Part shown: piece after piece, positions 6,838 through 15,603 of the stretch
Layout of the letters: every line of letters starts with the position of its first letter
Position numbering within the stretch: position 1 is the stretch's first letter
Origin: Spirobacillus cienkowskii
GTDB taxonomy: Bacteria; Bdellovibrionota_B; Oligoflexia; Silvanigrellales; Silvanigrellaceae
Reading direction: 5' to 3'
DNA: 33,609 nucleotides
Assembly: GCA_003339605.1 (NCBI GenBank)
Contig: QOVW01000084.1
Coordinates: forward strand, 1 to 33,609
Position numbers and translations under genes: made by a program
The notes under the pieces: model-generated
What the model was told of the DNA's origin: nothing
Seen by the model: the letters and a program-made list of their open reading frames with translations, nothing else
The model's database searches: none

Positions 6838-7770
6838 ATGAAATACCTAATGCAAAAAAGTGATTACCTAATTTCAAAAATGTCGGTTACCCCGTTAACA
6901 GATTGTTCTTTATTTCATATTGATGCAATTGAAAACAAAAATATAATAAATCGCGAATCAATTCGTTTAAAAGCGCAATATAAAATTGATCCAGAAATTA
7001 TTTTAAAACCAGGATTAAAATTAAGTTTAAAACATACAGGCTTATTTCAATGTATATCATGCAGCAAAGTTATTAAAAAAATATTTGATGGTTTTTGTTT
7101 TCCCTGCCTCAAAAAAAAAGCTGCCGCTGATATTTGTATAATGAGTCCAAACTTATGCCATTATCTTGCAGGAACCTGTAGGGAACCTGAGTGGGGAGAA
7201 AAATTTTGTTATCAACCTCATTATGTCTATTTATCTTATACAGATAAATATAAAGTTGGAATAACTCGTTATTCTCAAATTCCAACAAGGTGGTTTGATC
7301 AAGGCGCCACATTAGCAACAGTGTTAGCAAGAGTCACATCACGACACCAAGCGGGAACATTAGAGCATTTATTAAAAGAAATACTACACGATAAAAGTCA
7401 TTGGTTAAATATGTTAAAAAATAAAAATGAAAGACCAAGTCATGAACTTTTTATCAAAAAATTTTATGAGACCAAAGAATGGCTTCTACAGAATGAATTA
7501 TTTATAACCAAAAAAATTTACACAACTCCTCCTACGCATTTAAATTTATCACAAGAAATTTTAGTTTTTAATGAGCCATTAACTGTAGAATTAAATTTTG
7601 ATGTCCCAAATTTTCCTGCAACTTTTAAATCAATAAATTTAGATAAAAATCCTTCAATAATGGGAGAAATTACGGGTATAAAAGGCCAGTATATTTTTAT
7701 GGGAGACTATGTTTTTAACATGAGAAGGCATCAAGGTTATAAAGTTAATCTTGAAATATCTGAAAATTAA
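6838..7770 (+). CDS. DUF2797 family protein, zinc-ribbon type
   Basis: The 310-residue protein shows the DUF2797 pattern: a Cys pair set C72/C75 and C87/C90 (CISCSKV, then GFCFPCL), four more cysteines at about 100, 107, 114 and 124, then YVYLSYTDKYKVGITR and RWFDQGA (about 130-157). The Tyr-x-Tyr followed by KVGITR is reminiscent of a GIY-YIG-like fold, which is my inference. No biochemical role is known to me. ATG 6838 is preferred over TTG 6817 because the predicted transcript starts near 6817; AAAAGAG upstream is a weak ribosome binding site, and ATG 6850 is a further option. It is transcribed divergently from mltD. Confidence 0.75.
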   Translation: MKYLMQKSDYLISKMSVTPLTDCSLFHIDAIENKNIINRESIRLKAQYKIDPEIILKPGLKLSLKHTGLFQCISCSKVIKKIFDGFCFPCLKKKAAADICIMSPNLCHYLAGTCREPEWGEKFCYQPHYVYLSYTDKYKVGITRYSQIPTRWFDQGATLATVLARVTSRHQAGTLEHLLKEILHDKSHWLNMLKNKNERPSHELFIKKFYETKEWLLQNELFITKKIYTTPPTHLNLSQEILVFNEPLTVELNFDVPNFPATFKSINLDKNPSIMGEITGIKGQYIFMGDYVFNMRRHQGYKVNLEISEN

Positions 7771-7956
7771 TTACTTTATTTAAAATATTTATTTTTTACC
7801 ATAGCAAAGTTCACTAGATTAGGTTGATATTATTAATTTATCTAAAAGTCAAATATTTATAGTAGAAATATCTAAAAAAAATTTAAATCGTTAAAGCTTC
7901 TTATCGGAGTTCACTTATATTATAAAATAAAAATTAAAAAGTAATTTTTTTTAAAG

Positions 7957-8009
7957 TTTTGCACACAATTTTAAAAATTAAATAATAATATTTAAAATTG
8001 TGTGCAAAA
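7957..8009. terminator. Long inverted repeat, probable convergent terminator
   Basis: Perfect 19-bp arms (7957-7975 and 7991-8009, core TTTTGCACACAATTTTAAA) surround a 15-nt loop between the converging DUF2797 and DUF2892 genes. Position fits a shared terminator; the T tract is poor on either strand, so factor-dependent termination or mRNA end protection are alternatives. The rest of 7771-8015 shows nothing else. Confidence 0.5.
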
Positions 8010-8015
8010 TATAAT

Positions 8016-8204
8016 TTAACTTTTTTTACAGGTACTTATTCCAAACAATTGATAAGGAGGACACCAACCAATTAATCCTGTTAACACAGGTATTAAACCT
8101 AATAAAAACCAATAACTGGCAGGCCCCCAAAAAGCCAAGGAAAAGACTACCAATCCAACAACAACTCTAATAACTCTTTCCACTGGATGTATATTAACTT
8201 TCAT
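8016..8204 (-). CDS. DUF2892 small membrane protein (YgaP-like transmembrane domain)
   Basis: This 62-residue protein matches the stand-alone DUF2892 domain from end to end: NIHPVERVIRVVVGLVV, two hydrophobic helices, then IPVLTGLIGWCPPYQLFGI and a final TCKK. The same domain forms the membrane anchor of the rhodanese YgaP. The two conserved cysteines are present (GWCPPY and STCKK). Function of the free-standing form is unknown; a link to sulfur transfer is only suggested by the YgaP relationship. Only a weak AGG precedes the ATG. Confidence 0.85.
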   Translation of the reverse strand: MKVNIHPVERVIRVVVGLVVFSLAFWGPASYWFLLGLIPVLTGLIGWCPPYQLFGISTCKKS

Positions 8205-8316
8205 AACCTGTGTTCTTTCTGAGTTTATAAATAAAGTAACTGCGCCTTAAAAAAATTTAATACATTATTTCAAAAAAAGAAACTCAGATTAAAGAAAATG
8301 ATTTAGAATAGAATTA

Positions 8317-8857
8317 TTAATCATTAGAAGATTTTTCTGCCAAATATATATTTAATGACAAATCTGCCAAATTGCCTGCCTTATCAAATTTGGAGTGTTG
8401 GTAGTCAGGAGTTGCTTCTACATTATAGTCGGAAATAAATACCTTAGGATGCTCACCATTAAAATATGCGCTCATATTCCAAAGGGTTGCACCAGTTACA
8501 ATAGAAATTGAACCTTCAGAGAGTAAAGCAGGTTGCGCATGAATAAGTTCTTTAAAAATCCCAAATTTTGTTACTTTAGTTTGATAAAGCCAAACCAGTC
8601 CAGTCATAATTATCTATGTAAATTGTTGAGGTTCCATTTGGCTCAATAGAAAATAAACTCATATCATCTGGCTTTTTTCCATCGTTAGAAACAAAAGGGG
8701 TATTACTAATATTATTGTCCCCAGAAAAAGATAACAATAAGTTATTATTAGTATAATTCTTAATTGTAACTTTTGCACCGTAAAGATATGCAAACGCATT
8801 GAAACTAAAAAAAGACATCATTGTAAAAATAGCCAAAGATAAAAACTTTAACTTCAT
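8317..8857 (-). pseudogene. Secreted LYGAKVTI-family protein, frameshifted copy
   Basis: Two overlapping frames together make one gene. The first (8857 leftward) gives a signal peptide MKLKFLSLAIFTMMSFFSF ending NAFA, then YLYGAKVTIKNYT, up to IYIDNYDWTGL. The second continues WLYQTKVTKFGIF and ends VEATPDYQHSKFDKAGNLAD. Joining them gives a protein collinear with the two upstream paralogs. Removing one T from the TTT run at 8592-8594 restores a single frame. The start has AGGAG upstream. It may be a recent true mutation, a phase-variable homopolymer or a sequencing error; both halves are otherwise free of damage, which argues the shift is young. Confidence 0.7.
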
Positions 8858-9224
8858 AACATTTCTCCTAGAAAATCAACATTTACAACAAAAAAACGTT
8901 AAAAAACTAATTTTATTTATAACATAGTCAATAATTAAAGCGTGACTATTTGATAAAAATAAACACTTTTTTAACAAAATTTCTAATAAAATAAGTTACT
9001 ATGCGAGTCAATAATTATTTTTTACATTTTTATAGATAACTATTGCTTGTAATATATGATGATTTATTAAAATTAAATTAATTAATTACCAAAAAAATCA
9101 TAAATAGCAAAAATTTTTTTAATTTTTTGCTATTTATTTAATGGTATAGGCTTAATAATTATAGAGTAATTATATTGAAATGTTTAGTTTATTTATTAGT
9201 GAATTTTACTTTTGCAAAAATGGT
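8858..9224. promoter_or_regulatory. Intergenic region with promoter-like repeats upstream of the frameshifted paralog
   Basis: On the minus strand TTATTGACT occurs twice, with TTGACT at 9011-9006 and 8941-8936, 70 bp apart. The first is followed after 17 bp by TATTAG. A related TTGTTGACT lies upstream of the first paralog near 10941. These are likely promoter or regulator boxes shared by the gene family. A hairpin at 9101-9136 is listed separately. No other gene is visible. Confidence 0.4.
9091..9136 (-). terminator. Hairpin with T tract, minus direction
   Basis: TAAATAGCAAAAA (9101-9113) pairs with TTTTTGCTATTTA (9124-9136). Read on the minus strand it is followed after three bases by a run of seven T residues. 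It lies about 90 bp after the middle paralog and can end its transcript. Confidence 0.5.
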
Positions 9225-10103
9225 TTAATAACAAAATTGAGGGATTTTCATCCCTTCATAAATCTGATGTAGCTTTAAACCACAAACATATCTTACAGTT
9301 AATGTCAAATCAGCGAAATCTCCCACGGCAGTATCAAAATTAGCAGAATATAAATCAGGCGTTGCTTCCACTCTATAGTACAAAGGCATTTTTTCTGAGG
9401 TATGTTTAAAATAGTTAAGACGTGGAAATCTTTTATCAAAATATGCATACATATAAGCATGTTCTTGACCTATATCATCAATCACTTTGCTACCTTTTAT
9501 ATAAAAGAAATTACCAGAATTACTAGGAGTATCAGCACTACTAGTACTGCCACGACTATCAACACTATAATTACTATCAGTAATTTCTAGAAAATCCTGA
9601 TTCTCTAAATGCTTCTTTACTTGGCTAAAAGAATAAAACACATTAAAATCATCTATTATTTGTTCTGGAGGAGTTGAAGGTGGATAATGATGAACTTGCT
9701 TTTCATAATAATCTTCCAGACTTTTATAAACAGACATATCTTTAACAATTGGTGATGGTTCTTTAGGAACTAATAACTTTTTACTGTAAATTGCGTAACG
9801 AATAGTAATTTTTTCGTGACTAGATACATTATCTACATAAACTATTTTCTTTGAATTTGGTTTTAAAGGAACTCTTACCCTGGCAATTGTTGTTATTAAA
9901 TTTATAGATTTATTACCAGAAGGATCTTCATGAATAAAATTAAATTTTGCACCTCTCAATGCTGCAGGAAAAAAAACTACTTCTAAATCATCCTCTGTAT
10001 CGTTATTAATAGTCACTTTTGCACCATAAAGATGCGCAAAGGCATTGAAACTAAAAAAAGTAGATATTATTAAAAGAAAAATACACATAATATTTAAATT
10101 CAT
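9225..10103 (-). CDS. Secreted LYGAKVTI-family protein, large paralog
   Basis: A 292-residue protein with signal peptide MNLNIMCIFLLIISTFFSF ending NAFA, then HLYGAKVTINNDTEDDLEV. It shares this opening and the closing motif YYRVEATPDL...NFDTAVGDFADLTLTV with its neighbours, but has a longer middle (about residues 85-220) rich in Pro, Ser and Tyr. I do not recognise the family. ATG 10103 is chosen because GGAG lies 6 nt before it; an upstream ATG at 10115 overlaps that site. The last 19 or so residues after LTVRYV are absent from the paralogs and their codons contain a terminator-like hairpin, so an original stop may have been lost. Likely cotranscribed with the gene ending at 10165. Confidence 0.75.
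   Translation of the reverse strand: MNLNIMCIFLLIISTFFSFNAFAHLYGAKVTINNDTEDDLEVVFFPAALRGAKFNFIHEDPSGNKSINLITTIARVRVPLKPNSKKIVYVDNVSSHEKITIRYAIYSKKLLVPKEPSPIVKDMSVYKSLEDYYEKQVHHYPPSTPPEQIIDDFNVFYSFSQVKKHLENQDFLEITDSNYSVDSRGSTSSADTPSNSGNFFYIKGSKVIDDIGQEHAYMYAYFDKRFPRLNYFKHTSEKMPLYYRVEATPDLYSANFDTAVGDFADLTLTVRYVCGLKLHQIYEGMKIPQFCY
9230..9256 (-). terminator. Terminator-like hairpin inside the end of a CDS
   Basis: On the minus strand AGGGAT-GAAA-ATCCCT (9255-9240) forms a compact stem with a GAAA tetraloop followed by CAATTTTGTT. It sits within the last codons of the large paralog, which is unusual and suggests the reading frame was shorter in the past. Confidence 0.4.
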
Positions 10104-10164
10104 AAAATACTCCATTAAATAAAAAATACTTAAAATATCAAATTCACTATTTTTGAATAATTAA

Positions 10165-10812
10165 TTATTTTATTGAGGATTCATCACTATACATAGTTAA
10201 TGTCAACTCACTAAAATTACCGAAAACATGATCAAGTTTACAATGACCATAATCTGGTGTTGCTTTAACTCTATAGTGAGAAGTTTCTTTATATTGATAA
10301 AATAACTGTGGATTTTCATCATTAAAATGTGCGCACATTAAATAATCAAATGTCGTTTCAGTAGTAGGAATAGCTTTTATGTTAATTTTACCACTAGTAA
10401 TTACTGCCATTGGCTTGAAAGGATGAGTTCTCCCTGGACGAATTACAGGCTCGATACCAATGTCCCTCACCAATGAGTAATATGTAATTGAATTTCTTCG
10501 ATCAAAATAATTAACTTTACCAGTACCATAAAAATTATCTAAATAAACTATTGTCGTTGAGTTTGCTTTTAAATGAATTCTACCAGACTGTTCTCTTTTT
10601 CTAGGAGACTGTTCTATTTTTCTAGGATTATCTAATATAAGAGATTGATCCATATTTATATTATTCTCTACACTTACAAGACATAAAAATAAATCATCAT
10701 CTGTTTTGTTATGAATTGTAACCTTTGCACCATAAAGAAATGCATAGAGATTGAAGCTAATAAAAGCAGATATCATTGTTAAAGAAATTATACATATCGT
10801 ATTAAATTTCAT
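10165..10812 (-). CDS. Secreted LYGAKVTI-family protein, first paralog
   Basis: A 215-residue protein with signal peptide MKFNTICIISLTMISAFISF ending LYA, then FLYGAKVTIHNKTDDDLFL. The C-terminal part has HYRVKATPDYGHCKLDHVFG and SELTLTMY, the same signature as in the two downstream copies. A short segment contains PRKIEQSPRKREQSGR, an internal near-repeat. Mature protein is expected in the periplasm or outside the cell. No known family is recognised; the Asn-Thr-rich opening with alternating hydrophobics suggests a beta-sandwich. GGAG lies 6 nt before ATG. It is first in the cluster, 61 bp before the next paralog, so the two probably form an operon. Confidence 0.78.
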   Translation of the reverse strand: MKFNTICIISLTMISAFISFNLYAFLYGAKVTIHNKTDDDLFLCLVSVENNINMDQSLILDNPRKIEQSPRKREQSGRIHLKANSTTIVYLDNFYGTGKVNYFDRRNSITYYSLVRDIGIEPVIRPGRTHPFKPMAVITSGKINIKAIPTTETTFDYLMCAHFNDENPQLFYQYKETSHYRVKATPDYGHCKLDHVFGNFSELTLTMYSDESSIK

Positions 10813-11176
10813 AAATTTCTCCGTTAAAAATAAATATTAAAATATCACACCACCCCTCCCCATTAATTAAATCATAACTAAACCATAAAAAACAAAAATT
10901 CTTGACGAATACTCTTTAAAATATAACAAGATATAAGTCAACAATGTATTAGTATATTTTATAACTCATTGTTACTTTTGTTGTATAGTTATACTATAAT
11001 AATTATTATATTAATTAACAGAAAATAAAGAGATTATATAAGCAATACAGTTTAATATCTTATTTTAATGCATATAAAATTTAAATACGATTAAAAAAAC
11101 AAGTATATTTTATTATAAAAAATTGATTTACGTTTAGTTAGAAAAAGAAAGGTGGATTTTAATACAATACTAAAAT
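10813..11176. promoter_or_regulatory. Intergenic region with promoter for the secreted paralogs
   Basis: On the minus strand TTGACT (10941-10936) and TAAAGA (10918-10913) are 17 bp apart, and TATATT lies within the spacer as an alternative -10. The rest is A/T-rich, with a C-rich patch near 10850. No gene is visible, and I see no clear terminator for yajQ, which ends at 11177. Confidence 0.4.
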
Positions 11177-11674
11177 TTAACTCTTCATATTTATAAATTG
11201 CATCGGAATTTTTAGCTCTTGCTGCTTTTCTTTTAAGAGCGCAATAACACTTTGCAAGTCATCTATCTTTTTTCCAGTCACTCGTATTTGCTTATCTTGA
11301 ATTTGCGCATCGACTTTTAATTTAGAGTCTTTAATAGCTTTAGTAATCTTCTTGGCAATTTCTTTTTCTATACCCTGTTTGATTCGAATTGATTGACTCA
11401 ATAGCATACCGCCAACGGGTTTAATTTTATCGACATCTAAAGAAACTAAATCTATGCCTCTTTTTAATAATTTAGAATTTATAATATCTGCCATTGCCAT
11501 CACATGAGATTCAGAATCAGCGGTAAGTTTCATTTCAAATTTTTGTTTGTCTAAACTAAGCTCGTACTTTTTACCCTTAAAATCATAACGTGATGCCAAT
11601 TCCTTTTGCGCTTGATTGACTGCATTATCAACTTCTTGAACGCTCACTTCAGAAACTATATCAAAACTTGGCAT
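11177..11674 (-). CDS. yajQ: YajQ family nucleotide-binding protein
   Basis: The 165-residue product matches YajQ along its full length: MPSFDIVSEVSVQEVDNAVN at the start, KELASRYDFKGKKYEL, then DLVSLDVDKIKPVGGMLLSQ, and the C-terminal KKIDDLQSVIALLKE. Members bind nucleotides; some bind cyclic di-GMP and act as regulators, which cannot be inferred from sequence here. The start is ATG 11674 with AGAGG 7 nt upstream; the 36 extra residues of the open frame overlap the Rieske gene and are not family-like. It closes the SUF gene run after a 29-bp gap and may be cotranscribed with it. Confidence 0.92.
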   Translation of the reverse strand: MPSFDIVSEVSVQEVDNAVNQAQKELASRYDFKGKKYELSLDKQKFEMKLTADSESHVMAMADIINSKLLKRGIDLVSLDVDKIKPVGGMLLSQSIRIKQGIEKEIAKKITKAIKDSKLKVDAQIQDKQIRVTGKKIDDLQSVIALLKEKQQELKIPMQFINMKS

Positions 11675-11703
11675 AAAAAACCTCTTAAACAAACAGCTTA
11701 AAA

Positions 11704-12039
11704 CTAATCGAGCGAAACATAGATGACACTTGCATCTTGCTCTACCCGTATTTCTACAGAATATACGTTTAATGGAACACATGCTGGAGGGGCTTTTACA
11801 GCACCCCTCTCAACAATAGAAAAAACTGCCTTATGAAAGGGGCATGTTATTTCTGCTGCCTCTGCATTCCATTTGCCTTTTTCAAGAGGCTTGTCAGCAT
11901 GATTACAATTGTTATCGAACGCCCAAACTTTATCAAAGTGCAAGGATTTTACCAATAAAATTTCTAAGCCATCTACCAAAAATTGAGTTGGTTTTTCAAA
12001 AGGCAATTCACTAAGTTCACAAACTCTAAAAAAAGACAT
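11704..12039 (-). CDS. Rieske-type [2Fe-2S] ferredoxin of the SUF operon
   Basis: The 111-residue cytosolic protein has a complete Rieske cluster motif: C45-x-H47 (NNCNHADKPL) and C66-x2-H69 (ITCPFHKAVF). Length matches the single-domain ferredoxins of the NirD/non-haem-oxygenase ferredoxin type, several of which occur in suf operons. It probably moves electrons for cluster assembly or a partner oxygenase; the partner is not visible. It starts 17 bp after the sufD stop; the ribosome binding site is weak, consistent with translation carried over within an operon. Confidence 0.88.
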   Translation of the reverse strand: MSFFRVCELSELPFEKPTQFLVDGLEILLVKSLHFDKVWAFDNNCNHADKPLEKGKWNAEAAEITCPFHKAVFSIVERGAVKAPPACVPLNVYSVEIRVEQDASVIYVSLD

Positions 12040-12056
12040 AACAAAAACTACTTTTT

Positions 12057-13340
12057 TTAATTTAATTTAGAAAGATGAATATCAACCATGCATTCTGCCA
12101 AAGAAGAAAATACATGCTCTTCTTCTAAATGCAATAAAGCTTCTAATGCAAAGCTTTTAACAATCATCTGTTGCGCTTCGCGTTGAGAAAAACCACGAGT
12201 CGCTAAATAATACAACTGCTTTTTATCAATTTCTCCGGTTGCACTACCATGCTTGCACACAACATCATTCGGTAAAATTTCAAGACGTGGAGACGCATCA
12301 ACTCGTGCATTCTTACTCAACAAAAGATTTTTATTCAGTTGTAATGCCGTTGTTTTAGGTGCACTTTTATCGATAACAACCAACCCTTGAAAAACAGAAC
12401 GACTTCTCCCTGCAAGAATCATTTTTAAATTCAATTGAGAACTGGTGTGCGGCATTTTGTGATGCTGAATGGGTTCGTAATCAAACTTTCCATTTAAAGC
12501 AATCACTGTTGCGGCAGACTTCACTTCAACATGCGCTCCTTCAACTAAAATGTTTGAAGTCACCCGACACTGCCCCTGCGGAATAAAAAGTTGGCAATCG
12601 TAAAATTTTGCATGGTCACTAAGTTTTACAATTCGCTCTAGGAGAACTGTTGCATTTTTTACGTTAAGATCTGAATTGTGATACCAAAGCTGTTTTAAAG
12701 TCGCATTGCTCTCGAGTTCTAAGGTGTGTCGCAAATAAGCAAATCCCGCAGCACCATCAAATAATGCAAAATCAACAGTACTTGCTTCTGCAATCACACA
12801 CTTTAAAGCGGTATAAGATTGATTAAACGAGGGCGATAAATTGTTTGCAATAATTAATAACGGAATTTCTTGATTTACAGACTCAACTCTAATTTTAATT
12901 TCATGAGGAGAGCTTAATTTTAAGCGACTGCCTAAAGCAAAACCAATATCACTTCTTGGGGCGACAGATTCAACGTCATAGGGGCTCGAAGAAATTTCAA
13001 CAAAAGATTTCAGTTGTTTTGCAGTATAGGCTTCAACAGAACCATGATTTATTTCTACAAAAATAATACGATGCAGTTCTTTAAATAAAGACTGTTTTCC
13101 ATTATTTCCTAATAACACATCAAGCTTTTGTAATTGAGAAAATTGCTCATCAAATGCTCGGTAAGAAACTTTCCATGGAAAAAATTTTTTGTCGCAAGTG
13201 TCTAAAATAGAGCCACCCTGAAAATTTAACACCTCAGATTCAGGCAAAAAGAAACTTTCAGGATTTGTTTTGCGCCAACTTTCTTCGGGATATTGTGGAC
13301 ACATTGCAAGCTTTGGTGCGTTAAGCGGATCGAAAGACAT
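12057..13340 (-). CDS. sufD: SufD, SufBCD complex subunit
   Basis: This 427-residue protein belongs to the SufB/SufD beta-helix family: residues such as LRHTLELESNATLKQLWYHN, GKFDYEPIQHHKMPHTSSQL and the closing region KHGSATGEIDKKQLYYLATR with GFSQREAQQMIVKSFALEAL are diagnostic. With SufB and SufC it forms the scaffold complex that builds Fe-S clusters in the cytosol. ATG 13340 follows the sufB stop by 4 nt with GGGGTGGG upstream; the longer frame from 13373 lies inside sufB. Tight spacing shows cotranscription. Confidence 0.93.
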   Translation of the reverse strand: MSFDPLNAPKLAMCPQYPEESWRKTNPESFFLPESEVLNFQGGSILDTCDKKFFPWKVSYRAFDEQFSQLQKLDVLLGNNGKQSLFKELHRIIFVEINHGSVEAYTAKQLKSFVEISSSPYDVESVAPRSDIGFALGSRLKLSSPHEIKIRVESVNQEIPLLIIANNLSPSFNQSYTALKCVIAEASTVDFALFDGAAGFAYLRHTLELESNATLKQLWYHNSDLNVKNATVLLERIVKLSDHAKFYDCQLFIPQGQCRVTSNILVEGAHVEVKSAATVIALNGKFDYEPIQHHKMPHTSSQLNLKMILAGRSRSVFQGLVVIDKSAPKTTALQLNKNLLLSKNARVDASPRLEILPNDVVCKHGSATGEIDKKQLYYLATRGFSQREAQQMIVKSFALEALLHLEEEHVFSSLAECMVDIHLSKLN

Positions 13341-13344
13341 AATA

Positions 13345-14793
13345 TTAACCCACCCCTTCAAATTCAATTTCAATCAAACGATTTAATTCTACTGCATATT
13401 CCATAGGCAATTCTTTAACAAACTCTTCAATAAAGCCATTGACAACCATTAAAGTGGCTTGGCGTTCAGAAAAACCACGACTTGTTAGATAATAAATTTG
13501 CTCATCACTCACGCGGCTCACACTTGCTTCGTGACCAACCTCTGTTCCTTCTTGTTCTTCAATTTCCATTGTTGGATAAGTTACAGAAGCAGAATTATCA
13601 TCCATCAGCAATGCATCACATTGCACCTTACTTTTGCATCCCTTCATTCCCTTAGGGATTTTGACTAAACCACGATAGGTTGTATGCCCGCCATCTTTTG
13701 AAATCGATTTTGAGGTAATAACACTTGATGTATTAGGTGCTGCATGAATGATTTTAGCACCTGCATCTTGATGCATATGTTTCCCTGCAAACGCTACAGA
13801 TAAAATTTCTCCACGAGCACCTGGTCCCATTAAATACACAGCAGGGTACTTCATCGTTAGTTTTGAGCCAATGTTTCCATCAACCCACTCAACCAACGCA
13901 TTGTCGTATGCATAGGCTCTTTTAGTCACTAAATTAAAAATATTTTTTGACCAATTTTGTATTGTTGTATACCTAATTTTTGCATTTTTCATTGCAATCA
14001 ATTCGACCACCGCAGAATGCAAAGAATCAGAGCGATAAACAGGAGCCGTGCACCCTTCGATGTAATGAACAGAAGAACCTTCGTCAGCAATAATTAATGT
14101 TCTTTCAAATTGCCCCATATTTTCTGTGTTAATTCTAAAATATGCTTGCAGAGGAATTTCAACATGCACACCTTTTGGTACATAAATAAAACTGCCACCA
14201 CTCCATACAGCGGTATTTAATGCAGCAAATTTATTATCGTGTGCAGGAATGACTGTGGCAAAATATTTTTTTACAATTTCTGAATGTTCACGCAAGCCCG
14301 TGTCCATATCAAAAAAAAGCACACCCTTTTCTTCGAGACTTTTTTGCATACTATGGTACACAACTTCAGATTCAAATTGTGCCGAAACACCTGCCAAAAA
14401 TTTTCGCTCCGCCTCAGGTATTCCTAAGCGCTCAAAGGTGTCTTTAATTTCTGAAGGAACTTCATCCCAACTTGTGCCCACACGTTCTGTAGGACGAACA
14501 AAGTAATGGATATTTGTAAAATCAATTTCATTTAAAGAATTTGTATCACCCCAGGTTGGCATTGGCTTTTGATTAAAAATTTCTAACGCATTAAGTCTAA
14601 TATCTAGCATCCACTGCGGCTCACGTTTAAATTGAGAAATTTCTGTGACAATTTCTTTTGTCAAACCTGCTGATGATTTTGCTCCTTTAAAGATATAATT
14701 TTCTTTAACATGAAAGCCATATTTGTATTCATCTAACATGCCAACTTGAGAAGCATCAAAGTTTTCAATTTCATCTTTTTTATTATTTTTCAT
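13345..14793 (-). CDS. sufB: SufB, Fe-S scaffold subunit
   Basis: A 482-residue SufB of normal length. Diagnostic stretches include [79 protein letters not shown] and the C-terminal [20 protein letters not shown]. The conserved Cys in GCKSKVQC is present. SufB receives sulfur from the cysteine desulfurase system and assembles the cluster together with SufC and SufD. AAGG lies 8 nt before the ATG. It follows sufC by 28 bp in the operon. Confidence 0.96.
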   Translation of the reverse strand: MKNNKKDEIENFDASQVGMLDEYKYGFHVKENYIFKGAKSSAGLTKEIVTEISQFKREPQWMLDIRLNALEIFNQKPMPTWGDTNSLNEIDFTNIHYFVRPTERVGTSWDEVPSEIKDTFERLGIPEAERKFLAGVSAQFESEVVYHSMQKSLEEKGVLFFDMDTGLREHSEIVKKYFATVIPAHDNKFAALNTAVWSGGSFIYVPKGVHVEIPLQAYFRINTENMGQFERTLIIADEGSSVHYIEGCTAPVYRSDSLHSAVVELIAMKNAKIRYTTIQNWSKNIFNLVTKRAYAYDNALVEWVDGNIGSKLTMKYPAVYLMGPGARGEILSVAFAGKHMHQDAGAKIIHAAPNTSSVITSKSISKDGGHTTYRGLVKIPKGMKGCKSKVQCDALLMDDNSASVTYPTMEIEEQEGTEVGHEASVSRVSDEQIYYLTSRGFSERQATLMVVNGFIEEFVKELPMEYAVELNRLIEIEFEGVG

Positions 14794-14821
14794 AAGAAAA
14801 ACCTTAAATTTGATATTATAT

Positions 14822-15571
14822 TTATACTTTTGTTTCGTAACCTTGTCTTATTGCATCGTACCCACTGCGCTCTAACTTATGAACTAATTCCATGTCACCA
14901 GAAAGATTAATTTTTCCATCTAGCACAACATGCACTTTATGGGGTTCGACAAAGTTTAATAATCTTTGATAATGCGTCACAATTAAAAAGCTTGTATTGT
15001 ATGTTTTTGCAATATAATTAATTGCTTTTGCAACAATTTTTTGCGCATCCACATCGACTCCAGAATCAATTTCATCTAAAATTGCAATTTTGGGTTCAAC
15101 AATCATTAATTGCAACATTTCAAACTTTTTCATTTCGCCACCAGAAAAGCCTTCATTCAAATATCGTTGCAAAGCCATACGATCAATACTCAATAACTCA
15201 AGTTTTTCTTTAATAATTTTTCTAAATTCAGAAACACTTACCTGCTTTTCGTGACTAATATTATAAAGATTTCTTAAATATTCTGAAATTTTTAATCCAG
15301 GCACAGAAACTGGGTACTGAAAAGCCAAAAACAACCCACGTCTCGCTCGCTCTGCGGTATCGAGCTGGGTAATATCTTCGCCATTCAAAAAAACAGCGCC
15401 TTCAGTAATATCATAATTTTTTGAACCCATTAAGACATGTGATAAGGTTGATTTTCCAACACCATTTGGCCCCATTATCACATGCACTTCACCTTTAGGA
15501 ATTTCTAAGTTTACTCCTTTTAGAATTTCTTTACTGGCTACAGACGCTTTTAGGTTTCTTATTGATAACAT
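14822..15571 (-). CDS. sufC: SufC, Fe-S assembly ATPase
   Basis: A 249-residue ABC-type ATPase with Walker [10 protein letters not shown] (34-42), signature FSGGE (142-146), Walker B IAILDE (162-167) followed by IDSGVDVDA, the spelling characteristic of SufC rather than transporter ATPases. It hydrolyses ATP to drive conformational change in the SufB-SufD scaffold. The start has AGAGGAAGG upstream. It sits between sufU and sufB, each with about 30 bp spacing. Confidence 0.96.
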   Translation of the reverse strand: MLSIRNLKASVASKEILKGVNLEIPKGEVHVIMGPNGVGKSTLSHVLMGSKNYDITEGAVFLNGEDITQLDTAERARRGLFLAFQYPVSVPGLKISEYLRNLYNISHEKQVSVSEFRKIIKEKLELLSIDRMALQRYLNEGFSGGEMKKFEMLQLMIVEPKIAILDEIDSGVDVDAQKIVAKAINYIAKTYNTSFLIVTHYQRLLNFVEPHKVHVVLDGKINLSGDMELVHKLERSGYDAIRQGYETKV

Positions 15572-15603
15572 TTACAACCTTCCTCTAAACTCAAAAACAA
15601 AAA

